Source: Propionibacteriaceae bacterium (GTDB lineage Bacteria > Actinomycetota > Actinomycetes > Propionibacteriales > Propionibacteriaceae). From it: DNA of 64,000 bases. This document shows, in pieces, positions 27,165 through 35,925 of the stretch. Numbering within the stretch: the first letter of the stretch is position 1; every line of letters starts with the position of its first letter. A program made the position numbers and the translations under genes. The notes beneath the pieces were generated by a model, which saw only the letters and a program-made list of their open reading frames with translations, was not told where the DNA came from and made no database searches. Location: contig WRIJ01000004.1 in assembly GCA_009782785.1 (NCBI GenBank), forward strand, positions 62,001-126,000, in the 5' to 3' direction.

Positions 27165-30020
27165 ATGCGACCTCACCAACATACATCCATGCCATCGCCG
27201 AGTTTCCTGCGGGCATGCGCAGCAGCACTCGCCCTGGGAGCGCTGGTGTGCGTATTCCCCTGGATACTTCTCACCTGGGGTGAATGGTCCTCCATAGCTC
27301 AATGCATTCGCCACCCTTCGTGGCTGCTGTCACACGATGACGGACATCTTGTTCTCGGGATTCTCACCCTGGTTGGTGCAGTGACGTGGGTCATCTTGAC
27401 ATGCGGAGTGGGAATAGAAGTGGTGCAAGCCATTCGCAACCGGCGAGGCAGCCAACCCCACCCAAGCGAAGCACCCAAGGTTCTTCGATTCTCACGACAT
27501 CTGGTGAAACCACTCGTTTCTGCGATCTTTGCTGCAGGCATCCTCGGTGGTGCGCTGCCATCTTCAGCTGAGGATTCACATCCTTCACCCACGATAGAAA
27601 GTCATGCTTGGGGTGATGGCGTGGGGGTGAAACTCCATCCTGGGGAAGAGCTCTACCAGGTGGAACCAGGTGATTCACTCTGGTCTATTGCTGAGCGTGT
27701 CTATGGGAACGGCCAAGAATGGATGAGAATCGCCGCTGCGAATGAAGACCTCCTCTCTGGTGGTGCTGACCTGATTCGTGTGGGGTGGACATTCATCATT
27801 CCTTCCCTCAACCCACCCTCCACACAAGTCGACGAGAACCGGGAAACAATCATCGTCCACCATGGTGACTCGCTGTGGTCCCTCGCCCAGCAGCATCTAG
27901 GAGACGGTGAGCGATGGAAAGACCTTGCCGAGGCGAACCCCACCCAGGTTTCAAACCCGCGGGTCATTGAACCTGGATGGGAGCTTGTCTTACCTAGGAC
28001 TGAGCAAGACATCGATCGTACTGCGAACGAAGATTCACTCCCGCCAGAGGTGTCAGACAGTGACCTGCTCGATTCTCCCAGCACCCATGGAGGCACGGAA
28101 CAACCGCCGTTGATAGGAGATGTTGTGTCGGAGGAGGTGAGCGAAGATGCCCATGATGACTTGAGCTTCGATGACGAAACATCGATCGTCTCTTCATCAA
28201 CTATTGGAATCAGTACGGCTCTGGCTGGTGGTGTGGCTTTGATGATCACCCGGCGGCGTCTCGGCCAACTTCGTTCACGGCCAGTCGGACGACGCATTAG
28301 CTTCCCCGATTCAGAACTTCAGGAATACTCGGCAGCCCTCGACATGGTCGGTAGTCAGGCATCGTCGAATCGTGCACTGTCCTGTTTGGACCAGGTGTTC
28401 AACGGGTATGCGCAAGAAAACCTCGCCCCAACCCTGAGCGATGACAATATGGTGACAACAGACTATCAAGGCGGACTTGATAGTCTTGTGCTATATGGGG
28501 ATAGCGTGGCAGTATCTCTTGGGGAGGATGAGCAAGGACTCCCAGTAGTCGCTGAGGTGAGCGGGAAAGCCCCCTTCCTTGTATCGGGAGATCGACGAAG
28601 GGACCTGACGCACGTCTTGTGCGGGATCGCCATGAACATTGCAGTCGAGGAACGTCTTGGTGTTCTCGATCTTCATGTTGTGAGTGATGATGATCTTTTC
28701 TCCACATTCGAAGGTGTCACATGCCACAGTAGCTTCACTCAAGGTTTAACACGCCTGCAGAACGACATCGACACTCGGGTTTCCTTCCTCGGGGATGGAG
28801 ACTGGGGGCTCCTCAACCAAGACCAGGCTTACCAAGAGGCATGGAGACCCATCATCTATGTCTTCACTGAACCCCTCGTACACTCGGAATACAGTGCTCT
28901 GCGTGTTTGTCTCGACTCTGTCAATGTCGGTGTTGCTGTCTTGACCGCCATGGAGACCAAGGACATTCATTGCACGGGACTCGCTGCACAAATGAGCCTG
29001 GAATCACATGAGCATGCGACCATCACCGCCACGAACACCTACGTACACCCCCACCAACTAGAACCAAGTGCTCCGCTCAAGCAACTCCTGGAGGTTTCTG
29101 CTAGCACCGAAACGACGAAAGCCTGGTGGTCAACGTCCGACCTCCACGAAGGACTCATCAGCAATGCAGCACCCCAGGAAAAACCGGCAGCGAACCCTGC
29201 TCTGATCAGTGAAAGGCGCCACGACACTATGGACAGTTCAACGATGAACCATGAGGCAGGCATCCAACTCAAGTCAGCTTTCAGTCATCCGACCCTGAAA
29301 TTGCTCGGACCAATTCAGCTTGAGGGCGCACGGGGAACTCCACCTTTGCGAGCTGAAAGATCCTGCCTGGAGTACTGCGGGTGGCTCCTGGCACATCCTG
29401 GAACAACAGCACTGGCGATGTCGCAAGGGCTCATGGTTTCTGAGGGAACAAGACGCTCGAATATGAGTCGTCTGCGAAGCTGGCTTGGGCACGACACTGT
29501 GGGTAAACCGTACCTGCCTGAAGCTTACTCCGGGCGAATTTGGTTAGATGCAGCCGTCACCTCAGATTGGGATCGGATGCTGTTGCTGATTGGTCACGGG
29601 ATTGAAGAGACAACAACACCGGAACTCATGGATGCTCTGGCACTGGTTCGTGGAACTCCCCTAGCTGATTCCACCCCCGGCCAGTGGCATTGGGCTGAAG
29701 AAATGCGTACTGACATGGTCTCACTCATACGAGATATCGGAGTGGTGGCCACGAATCGATGTCTCGAAACTGGGGATATCGATAAGGCTCGCTGGGCTGC
29801 AAGTCGGGCACTGATGGCAGCGCCCGACGATGAAAAGCTGTTATGCGTACGGGTGCTCACTGAACACACGGCAGGAAACCGCTTGGAAGTGGAAAGACTC
29901 GCTGCATGGATTTTGCGTAATGCTAAAAACCTGTGTGTCGACGTCTTTCCTGAAACCACCACGATTTTGCAGCATGTTCTTGGCTCGAAACTCCAACAAG
30001 ACGCGCTGATTGCTCCCTAG
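27165..30020 (+). CDS. Membrane LysM protein with cytoplasmic SARP/BTAD-like domain
   Basis: 951 aa. Predicted order: three hydrophobic helices (about residues 14-40, 60-87, 108-130), two LysM modules outside (YQVEPGDSLWSIAERVYG and IVHHGDSLWSLAQQHLG, about 165-285), an acidic linker, a fourth helix (STALAGGVALMI) followed by RRRLGQLRSRPVGRR, and a large cytoplasmic part. The last 250 residues match the winged-helix plus bacterial transcriptional activator domain of SARP proteins (LKLLGPIQLEG, SRLRSWLGHD, VTSDWDRM, then TPR-like helices). It may link peptidoglycan binding to intracellular signalling. ATG after GGAAGGAAGGAG. Related proteins often sit near Flp pilus genes; none is seen here. 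Confidence 0.87.
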   Translation: MRPHQHTSMPSPSFLRACAAALALGALVCVFPWILLTWGEWSSIAQCIRHPSWLLSHDDGHLVLGILTLVGAVTWVILTCGVGIEVVQAIRNRRGSQPHPSEAPKVLRFSRHLVKPLVSAIFAAGILGGALPSSAEDSHPSPTIESHAWGDGVGVKLHPGEELYQVEPGDSLWSIAERVYGNGQEWMRIAAANEDLLSGGADLIRVGWTFIIPSLNPPSTQVDENRETIIVHHGDSLWSLAQQHLGDGERWKDLAEANPTQVSNPRVIEPGWELVLPRTEQDIDRTANEDSLPPEVSDSDLLDSPSTHGGTEQPPLIGDVVSEEVSEDAHDDLSFDDETSIVSSSTIGISTALAGGVALMITRRRLGQLRSRPVGRRISFPDSELQEYSAALDMVGSQASSNRALSCLDQVFNGYAQENLAPTLSDDNMVTTDYQGGLDSLVLYGDSVAVSLGEDEQGLPVVAEVSGKAPFLVSGDRRRDLTHVLCGIAMNIAVEERLGVLDLHVVSDDDLFSTFEGVTCHSSFTQGLTRLQNDIDTRVSFLGDGDWGLLNQDQAYQEAWRPIIYVFTEPLVHSEYSALRVCLDSVNVGVAVLTAMETKDIHCTGLAAQMSLESHEHATITATNTYVHPHQLEPSAPLKQLLEVSASTETTKAWWSTSDLHEGLISNAAPQEKPAANPALISERRHDTMDSSTMNHEAGIQLKSAFSHPTLKLLGPIQLEGARGTPPLRAERSCLEYCGWLLAHPGTTALAMSQGLMVSEGTRRSNMSRLRSWLGHDTVGKPYLPEAYSGRIWLDAAVTSDWDRMLLLIGHGIEETTTPELMDALALVRGTPLADSTPGQWHWAEEMRTDMVSLIRDIGVVATNRCLETGDIDKARWAASRALMAAPDDEKLLCVRVLTEHTAGNRLEVERLAAWILRNAKNLCVDVFPETTTILQHVLGSKLQQDALIAP

Positions 30021-30078
30021 TCACCGCAGGATGTAGGCCAACGCCGTACACTGATCACCAAGAGTGAAAGGTGTGACC

Positions 30079-30537
30079 ATGGAGATTCGATACGCCACCG
30101 AGAGTGACATTGAGTATCTCGTACGCGCACGCCTCACGTTCAATGACGAGTTGCGCCCCGACGACCATGTTCACAACGAGGAACTTGCCACACAATTTCG
30201 AAACTATCTCCCCAATGCTCTCACCAGTGGTGCCTTTGTTGGGGTGCTCGGATTCGTTGATGGCGTTCTCGTCAGTACGGTTTTCATGGTCATCCGCGAT
30301 ATGCCGGCAAACATTGCAATGCCTCGTGGACGCAATGCCACATTGCTGAATGTTTACACTCTGCCCGAGTATCGCCGTCACGGGTATGGCGCCCAAGTCC
30401 TCGATGCAGCACTGTCGCGAGCTCGCGACATGGACCTCGATGTTGTCGATCTTGAATCCACTGACATGGGCCGCCCACTTTATGAGAGTGCAGGTTTCGT
30501 GGTACGCCCTCTTACCCCCATGAGATTGACATTGTAA
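30079..30537 (+). CDS. GNAT-family N-acetyltransferase
   Basis: 152 aa acyl-CoA-dependent acetyltransferase of unknown substrate. GNAT motif A is clear (LLNVYTLPEYRRHGYGAQVL, with the R-x-x-G-x-G/A pyrophosphate loop RRHGYG) and motif B ends in YESAGFVVR. The ATG at 30079 is preceded by AAAGGTG at 5-base spacing; an in-frame GTG at 30064 is less likely. It lies alone between the LysM-BTAD gene and the small ribbon-helix-helix gene. Confidence 0.9.
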   Translation: MEIRYATESDIEYLVRARLTFNDELRPDDHVHNEELATQFRNYLPNALTSGAFVGVLGFVDGVLVSTVFMVIRDMPANIAMPRGRNATLLNVYTLPEYRRHGYGAQVLDAALSRARDMDLDVVDLESTDMGRPLYESAGFVVRPLTPMRLTL

Positions 30538-30554
30538 GTCGAATTTCCCGACTA

Positions 30555-30584
30555 TTGATACTCAGCGTGCAATTACGCTATAGT
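30555..30584 (+). promoter_or_regulatory. Candidate sigma-70-type promoter
   Basis: TTGATA (30555-30560) and TATAGT (30579-30584) with an 18-base spacer lie upstream of the small ribbon-helix-helix gene, giving a leader of about 150 bases. Seen by eye only. Confidence 0.4.
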
Positions 30585-30741
30585 CGTACTATCATCGGAA
30601 CCTACAGAAGCCCGATCGGAAGTTTCAAGAAAATATGACTCTAGTATCCTGTTTTCACGGATATGTCGTGTAAAGTAGGGGAGGGGAAAGAAACCCGGGG
30701 GGGACTTCGGTAACGACCAACAAGAATGAGAGACAATCACA

Positions 30742-30960
30742 ATGACACCATCAGCACCAACTCGCAAAGCAATGCTTCTCCGCCTGGACCCTGCGGTCCA
30801 CCAGGCACTCGCAGAGTGGGCAGTCGAGGATTCCCGCAGCTTGAACTCGCACATCGAGCTTCTCCTGCGTGACGACCTTTCGCAGGCAAATCGCCTCCCA
30901 GCTAATGTGCAGCCACTGCGCAGGCCTGGTCGCCCGCCACTGTCCACTTACAACAAGTGA
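30742..30960 (+). CDS. Small ribbon-helix-helix DNA-binding protein
   Basis: 72 aa. The N-terminal half fits an Arc/MetJ-like ribbon-helix-helix fold: beta strand KAMLLRLDPAVHQ, helix ALAEWAVEDSRS and helix LNSHIELLLRDDL. The tail is Arg/Pro-rich (RRPGRPPL), like an AT-hook-type minor-groove contact. This is a conserved type of small actinobacterial protein, probably a dimeric regulator; no toxin gene follows, so it is not an obvious antitoxin. Its last 13 bases overlap the convergent end of tilS. Confidence 0.82.
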   Translation: MTPSAPTRKAMLLRLDPAVHQALAEWAVEDSRSLNSHIELLLRDDLSQANRLPANVQPLRRPGRPPLSTYNK

Positions 30961-31940
30961 TCCCTATCCGATGAGTTCAACACGAGCTCATCGGATTGTC
31001 GAACGACGCTTCCAGAGGGCACACAGATAGATTTCTGACCGCGCCACTGGGTGATCAGGGAATCCACGGCAAGCACGTGTTCCTTGGTCACAGCGTCGTC
31101 TCCGACGTACCGCAACCACTGCAGCAATATGCGATGGCGTAGTGCTGGGTGAAGTTCTTCCAGAACCCGAATAGATAAAGTGGTGGCACTGGGATCGAGT
31201 CCAACTTTGTGAGACTCTCCCTCAATGAAATCCGCATCCTGCCGACATAAATCAGCGCTGCGGGCAAGGGATTGAGTTATTCCAGGGCCTAATGCCTCCT
31301 CCAAGATGGGCATAACCTTGCGTACCCGACAACGAGCAAAAGTTTCACTATCATTCATAGGATCCTCCCACCACGACAACCCCCAATCACAACAGGCCTG
31401 CTCAGTGTCCGAGCGCCTGAGGTGGAGAAACGGGCGAAGTAGCCGTCCACGTTGGGGAGGCATCCCTGCCAGGGAGCGAGTACCTGAACCTCGGGCCAAA
31501 CCAAGCAACACTGTCTCAGCTTGGTCATCCATCGTATGACCGAGCAGAATCAGGGCGTCCTCACCTTGCTCGAGGGCAGAGTACCTAGCATGTCGAGCAG
31601 CGGCTTCCACACCCTGCCCCGACACTTCGACGCTCACTGGAACAATGTCGGCGCGCACCGCCAAATCTTCGCTAGCTTGGGCTGCCATGGTGGCAGCATG
31701 TCGAGAACCTTCTTGAAGACTATGGTCAATGATTCGTGCAGTGAACTCCACCTGTGCCAGTGGGCCATGGCGATGGTCGCGAGCCCAGGCAGCAGCTGCA
31801 GTGAGGGCCAAAGAGTCTGCACCACCAGACAGGCCAATCCGACACCTGTGGAGACCCAGGTGAGCAAGAGCCACAGGGATGGAGGCTTCCAATGCTTGAA
31901 CGAGTGCCAAACAGGTGGGGCTGAGAGCTCGACGGGCCAT
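30948..31940 (-). CDS. tilS: tRNA(Ile)-lysidine synthase
   Basis: Converts C34 of the AUA-reading tRNA-Ile to lysidine using ATP and lysine. 330 aa. The PP-loop motif SGGADS is at 38-43, with the downstream LGHTMDDQAETVLLGLARGSG segment and the RCRVRKVMPILEEALG helix typical of TilS. It is last in a minus-strand operon rnhA-dacB-tilS, 33 bases after dacB. The hpt and ftsH genes that commonly follow tilS in actinobacteria are not present here. Confidence 0.95.
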   Translation of the reverse strand: MARRALSPTCLALVQALEASIPVALAHLGLHRCRIGLSGGADSLALTAAAAWARDHRHGPLAQVEFTARIIDHSLQEGSRHAATMAAQASEDLAVRADIVPVSVEVSGQGVEAAARHARYSALEQGEDALILLGHTMDDQAETVLLGLARGSGTRSLAGMPPQRGRLLRPFLHLRRSDTEQACCDWGLSWWEDPMNDSETFARCRVRKVMPILEEALGPGITQSLARSADLCRQDADFIEGESHKVGLDPSATTLSIRVLEELHPALRHRILLQWLRYVGDDAVTKEHVLAVDSLITQWRGQKSICVPSGSVVRQSDELVLNSSDRDHLL

Positions 31941-31973
31941 AGAAATATCCTAGGGGTTGGCTCTAGAGCGTAC

Positions 31974-33308
31974 CTAAGAAGAGGCAAGGATTGCCGCTGC
32001 TTGATCGAGCCATTTGATGGTGTTGTAGTCATTGGTGACGTCGTTGACAATGAAGGAAAAGATCAAGACATGTCCTGACTTGGTGTGAGCTATCCCTGTC
32101 AATGATCGTACGTCATCGAGCATTCCAGTTTTCGCGTGGACCACACCGCGTGCATCGGATGCATTCCCATCACCAAAACGATTCGATAACGTACCTTCAA
32201 CTCCTGCCACAGGCATCCCTCTGATGACATCAACAAGGCGCGGATCTTGCATGGCAGTACGAACCGTCTTGGCCAAGATTTCTGGGGGAATGAGGTTGCC
32301 TGTCGATAATCCTGATCCATCAACAACGGCCATACCCTCACCCCACAAGTCAACAGATTTCAGGTAGGTTTCCATCGCTTTCTGGGCATTGGCATAAGTG
32401 CCCTGCTTCCCTGACGCAACCGCAACATGATAGAACATCACTTCGGCGGCCCAATTGTGTGAGACCTGCATGGTCCGTTGAACAATGAGCCCCAGGGGAA
32501 GAGATTCAACCTCACCAAGAACCTCCATGTCATCTTTCGCTGTCTCTGGTTTTGTGGACGTGACGGTGATACCACGCTCAGTGAGCAGTTTTGAAAACTT
32601 CGTTGCAGATGTCTTGGCGACGTCCGACAAAGAACCCATGGGCGGATCAATAGACAGGGCAGAAATTCCTGCGATATCCCCACCGCTTGCGCTCCCATTC
32701 CACCCAGGATTCCATTCGTTATCGGCAAAAAGTGTGGTGTCATAACCGAGAGTAATCGAGGTTCTCTTATCTTTCTTCAAGGCTTCGGCCACTTGGTCAG
32801 CGAGATCCGTGGCGGAAGCTTGCCAGGGGTGAAACTTCTTTCCCGCTGTGAGGAAGGGGTCCCCGCCCCCCACAATAATGATTCCTTTTGGAGAGGAGAC
32901 GACCCTCGTTGTGAATCGGTGATCAGGGCCATAGGCTGCCAATGCTCCAAGTGAAGTAATCGTCTTCATGGAGGAGGCTGGTATCTTCGCTTGGTCCGGT
33001 TGGCGGCCAGCAACCTGGTTTCCAGCAAGATCATAAACGGCATAGCCAATATTGCCCGTACCTTGGAGGTTGTCTAAGCGCCCAGGAAGGCTGCCCGGAG
33101 TGAACGTATCATGAGGGTCGAGTGAATCTATTCCTCCTGCAGGTGGAACAGGATCGGGGAGAACCTGAACGTACGGCTGGATATCCCAATCGGAGTGAGT
33201 ACGAGAAGAGAACAGTCCAAATCCTGATGCAGTGAGCACCCCAGAGGTTGCGAGGATGACGAAACCGAATAGGGCAACTGTTACTCTGTTGGCAATCTTT
33301 GATCGCAT
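31974..33308 (-). CDS. dacB: D-alanyl-D-alanine carboxypeptidase/endopeptidase (PBP4 type)
   Basis: Periplasmic-side penicillin-binding protein trimming peptidoglycan stem peptides. 444 aa with an N-terminal signal anchor (VTVALFGFVILATSGVLTASG). The active-site motif SxxK appears as ASSMKT, SxN as VSHNWAAE and KTG as HAKTGML. ATG 33308 follows GAAGAGGTCC; the longer open frame is not family-like. It lies between rnhA and tilS. The order dacB-tilS is a common actinobacterial arrangement. Confidence 0.94.
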   Translation of the reverse strand: MRSKIANRVTVALFGFVILATSGVLTASGFGLFSSRTHSDWDIQPYVQVLPDPVPPAGGIDSLDPHDTFTPGSLPGRLDNLQGTGNIGYAVYDLAGNQVAGRQPDQAKIPASSMKTITSLGALAAYGPDHRFTTRVVSSPKGIIIVGGGDPFLTAGKKFHPWQASATDLADQVAEALKKDKRTSITLGYDTTLFADNEWNPGWNGSASGGDIAGISALSIDPPMGSLSDVAKTSATKFSKLLTERGITVTSTKPETAKDDMEVLGEVESLPLGLIVQRTMQVSHNWAAEVMFYHVAVASGKQGTYANAQKAMETYLKSVDLWGEGMAVVDGSGLSTGNLIPPEILAKTVRTAMQDPRLVDVIRGMPVAGVEGTLSNRFGDGNASDARGVVHAKTGMLDDVRSLTGIAHTKSGHVLIFSFIVNDVTNDYNTIKWLDQAAAILASS

Positions 33309-33324
33309 CTGGACCTCTTCAAAC

Positions 33325-34308
33325 TCAGGTGATGGGAATGACGGTGTGGAATCGCGCTTCCCATGAACCACCAGTATGCTGCCACACCACAGCACAGAGG
33401 AAATCTTGAGAGTTCTGTTTCATGCGATACCTCAACAGAACCACATCTTCTGCGAGTCTATCCGACCCATAGACATCAAGATGCACCGTACCTAATAATG
33501 TCGCAGGGCGGGCCAATATTGACCCTTTTGTACGGATGATTCCTTCAGGCAGGTGGGCCACATACTCTGGATGAAGTAATTCCCCTAGACGATCACGATC
33601 AAGGAGGGCTTCATCACTGATCAGTTCGCGAGTCAGCTCAATCAAGTCAACGCTCAGTCCAGGATCCACCGAAGCACTCTTGTGGGGTTCCCCGTGAGGT
33701 GGTGGAGCAAAAGCAAGCAAACTATCGGGAGGATATTGCTCTACAGGTGCATCATCGCCGACTTGGGTGATGGGTTGAACAGGTTCTCCACTGGTGGCAG
33801 TTTCTTCCTCACTGTCTTGTGGGGCTTGCTGTACGGTTCTCCCAGAGCTGGGGCGAAATCCTGGACCGCGAGCAACAGGTGTACCATCTTGATAAGCGGT
33901 TGCAGCAGCTCGAGCAAGATCGTCCGCTTTCTCGTTGAGAGGATTGCCCGTGTGCCCTCGTACCCATTCAAAGGAGTAATTCCGGCCAGCGAGGGCGACA
34001 TCGAGAGCTTTCATTTCTTCAGGATTTTTGATGGGCTTGTTATCAGCAGTACGCCATCCGCGCTTCTTCCATGACGTCATCCACTTCGTGCAAGAATCGA
34101 TGACGTAACGGGAATCACACAGGATCTGCAAAGGTTCCTCACAGTCTTGGGTAGCTTCCAAAATGGCTAGAAGAGCATAGAGCTCACCTTTGTTGTTTGT
34201 CCCACGGGACCATCCCCCAGCAGCCCAACACGAGTCGTCGATATACCAGGCCCAACCAGTTGGGCCCGGGTTTCCTAACGATGATCCATCGATAGCCACA
34301 CGAATCAT
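33325..34308 (-). CDS. rnhA: Ribonuclease HI fused to a C-terminal NTF2/DUF4440-like domain
   Basis: Cleaves RNA in RNA-DNA hybrids. The RNase H domain (1-145) has the full active site: Asp7 in AIDGSS, Glu42 in NKGELYA, Asp65 in LCDSRYV, His119 and Asp129 in NEKADDLA. A Pro/Glu-rich linker (150-215) leads to about 110 residues resembling the DUF4440/SnoaL-like nuclear-transport-factor-2 fold (LTRELISDEALLDRDRLGELLHP...VHLDVYGSDRLAEDVVLLRYRM). The role of the extra domain is unknown. The gene heads the rnhA-dacB-tilS operon, and dacB begins 16 bases after its stop. Confidence 0.93.
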   Translation of the reverse strand: MIRVAIDGSSLGNPGPTGWAWYIDDSCWAAGGWSRGTNNKGELYALLAILEATQDCEEPLQILCDSRYVIDSCTKWMTSWKKRGWRTADNKPIKNPEEMKALDVALAGRNYSFEWVRGHTGNPLNEKADDLARAAATAYQDGTPVARGPGFRPSSGRTVQQAPQDSEEETATSGEPVQPITQVGDDAPVEQYPPDSLLAFAPPPHGEPHKSASVDPGLSVDLIELTRELISDEALLDRDRLGELLHPEYVAHLPEGIIRTKGSILARPATLLGTVHLDVYGSDRLAEDVVLLRYRMKQNSQDFLCAVVWQHTGGSWEARFHTVIPIT

Positions 34309-34357
34309 CCCACCATTCTAGTGCGGGAGTACACTGATCCACAGAAGGGAGACGGAC

Positions 34358-35176
34358 ATGTCTGAATTGTTGAGTGTGATGAATGATGGGTACGAGATCC
34401 CGTCGATCGGGTACGGAACATGGAAGGTAGCAGACTCAGATGCTGAGTCGCTCGTACTCGAAGCCCTCACTGCTGGTTATCGACATATCGATACGGCGAC
34501 GATCTATGAGAACGAAGAAGGAGTTGGCCGAGGGATCAAGAACAGTGGGCTCGATCGTGAAGAGATCTTTGTGACCACCAAGTTGTGGACTGACGATATG
34601 GGCGATCCCGAATCTGCGCTGAGTACATCACTGAAGAAACTCGGCCTTGACTATGTCGATCTCTATCTGATTCACTGGCCAGCCCCCAAGCTTGGGCTCT
34701 ACCAGCAGGCCTGGGATGGGCTCATCTCTTTACGCGAAAAAGGGATGGCAAAGTCTATTGGTGTCTCCAATTTCAACCCCGCTCACCTGCAGGAAATTAC
34801 CGCATCGGGAGTCGTACCTGCAGTCAACCAGGTTGAACTCCATCCGGGTTTTCCGAATACGGCCACGGCTCAAGCGAACACTGACCAGGGAACACTCACC
34901 GAGAGTTATGCTCCCCTTGGGCGCGGACATTATCTGAGTGATTCTGCACTGACCGAGATTGCCGTACGTCTCGAAGCTACACCAGCCCAGGTCCTTCTCG
35001 CTTGGCACCTCGCGAACGGGTACATCCCTCTGCCGAAGTCATCAACCCCTACGCGCATCAAAGAAAACCTCAAGGCTGAAAACCTCGAATTGTCGTGTGG
35101 CGACCTGGTTGCTCTTGACGGCCTTGCTACAGGTACGAAGATCTGCGCCGAACCTGAAGACTTCAACGGTTTCTAG
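34358..35176 (+). CDS. Aldo/keto reductase (2,5-diketo-gluconate reductase type)
   Basis: 272-aa NADPH-dependent reductase with a TIM-barrel fold. Family motifs: GYRHIDTATIYENEEGVG with the catalytic Asp and Tyr, FVTTKLWTDD with Lys, LYLIHWPAP with His, SIGVSNFNPAHL, and the cofactor motif LPKSSTPTRIKENL. The physiological substrate is unknown. ATG follows AGAAGGGAG. It is divergent from rnhA (49-base gap) and is followed by a long repeat-filled region. Confidence 0.93.
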   Translation: MSELLSVMNDGYEIPSIGYGTWKVADSDAESLVLEALTAGYRHIDTATIYENEEGVGRGIKNSGLDREEIFVTTKLWTDDMGDPESALSTSLKKLGLDYVDLYLIHWPAPKLGLYQQAWDGLISLREKGMAKSIGVSNFNPAHLQEITASGVVPAVNQVELHPGFPNTATAQANTDQGTLTESYAPLGRGHYLSDSALTEIAVRLEATPAQVLLAWHLANGYIPLPKSSTPTRIKENLKAENLELSCGDLVALDGLATGTKICAEPEDFNGF

Positions 35177-35225
35177 CCCCGACACTTGCCACCAGGCAGT
35201 AGCAGCCGATAGACGAACCGAAACG

Positions 35226-35485
35226 GTCATTCCGCGGAGGGCCCTTATCTTGTCATTCCGCGGAGCGAAGCGACTCGCCCCCGTCATTCCGCGGAGGGCG
35301 CTAGCCCGACTCGCGGAATCCAGACTAGTGATTGTCCATGGTGGTGGGGTCTGTTGGTGGTGAGCATATTCGACAGACCCACCATCGAACTTGATGTGAT
35401 ATCTGGACCCTGCGAGTCACTTCGTTCCGCAGGGTGACACCTACTCCGTCATTCCGCGGAGCGAAGCGACTTGGCAGGAATCCAG
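35226..35485. repeat. Palindromic repeat cluster A
   Basis: Two truncated arms (from 35226 and 35252) precede a full arm GTCATTCCGCGG...CGCGGAATCCAG at 35283-35323. A spacer of about 78 bases with an internal stem (GGGTCTGT/ACAGACCC) leads to an inverted arm TCTGGACCCTGCG...CGCAGGGTGAC at 35402-35438. The linker ACCTACTCC and another arm with an imperfect stem (35448-35485) follow. Short flanking stretches up to 35600 hold nothing recognisable. Confidence 0.9.
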
Positions 35486-35600
35486 ACTAGTGATCAACCA
35501 CAAAGATGAGTCTGTGGATCATCACCTGTCACTGACGGGCACTACTGCGACGTGGTGGGGTAACTGGGTACGGTGGTAGCGCAGAAAAAGTGGGGAGGAA

Positions 35601-35799
35601 ACGGATTTAGTGGATTTCTATCCGAAAATGCCCCTTGTGCACAATGCAGTGATAGCAAAAGTGGCTTCAGGGGAATCGTGCAGCCGATTTTTTCCCTGTT
35701 TACCTGATGAAAGTCATGGTTGTTCTGGTCGTGGTCATAGTTTGCCCGGTCAGAGTTGTACACAAGGGGCGTTTTCGGATAAAAAGTCCTTTCTTCCGT
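35601..35799. mobile_element. MITE-like element with imperfect terminal inverted repeats
   Basis: TATCCGAAAATGCCCC plus TTGTGCACAA (35619-35644) is matched in reverse complement by TTGTACACAA plus GGGGCGTTTTCGGATA (35756-35781), 24 of 26 positions. Weaker symmetry continues outward to ACGGA (35601) and TCCGT (35799). The inside (about 110 bases) encodes nothing convincing. It looks like a non-autonomous transposable element or transposon-end remnant; no transposase is in the window. Confidence 0.55.
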
Positions 35800-35925
35800 G
35801 GATTCTCTATGGTCTGGGACAGTATAGGATTACGATCCTCTAAGTGCTCTGCCTGGTGGTTGCGGAGAATCAGCCACCACGCGACGTTTCCATGCGTGCC
35901 CCGCTGAGAAATCGCGACCCGGAAC

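Noticed and set aside
26577-27314. 245-aa minus-strand frame opposite aspartate kinase
   Set aside because: It spans the end of the kinase gene and the start region of the LysM gene and has no recognisable domain.
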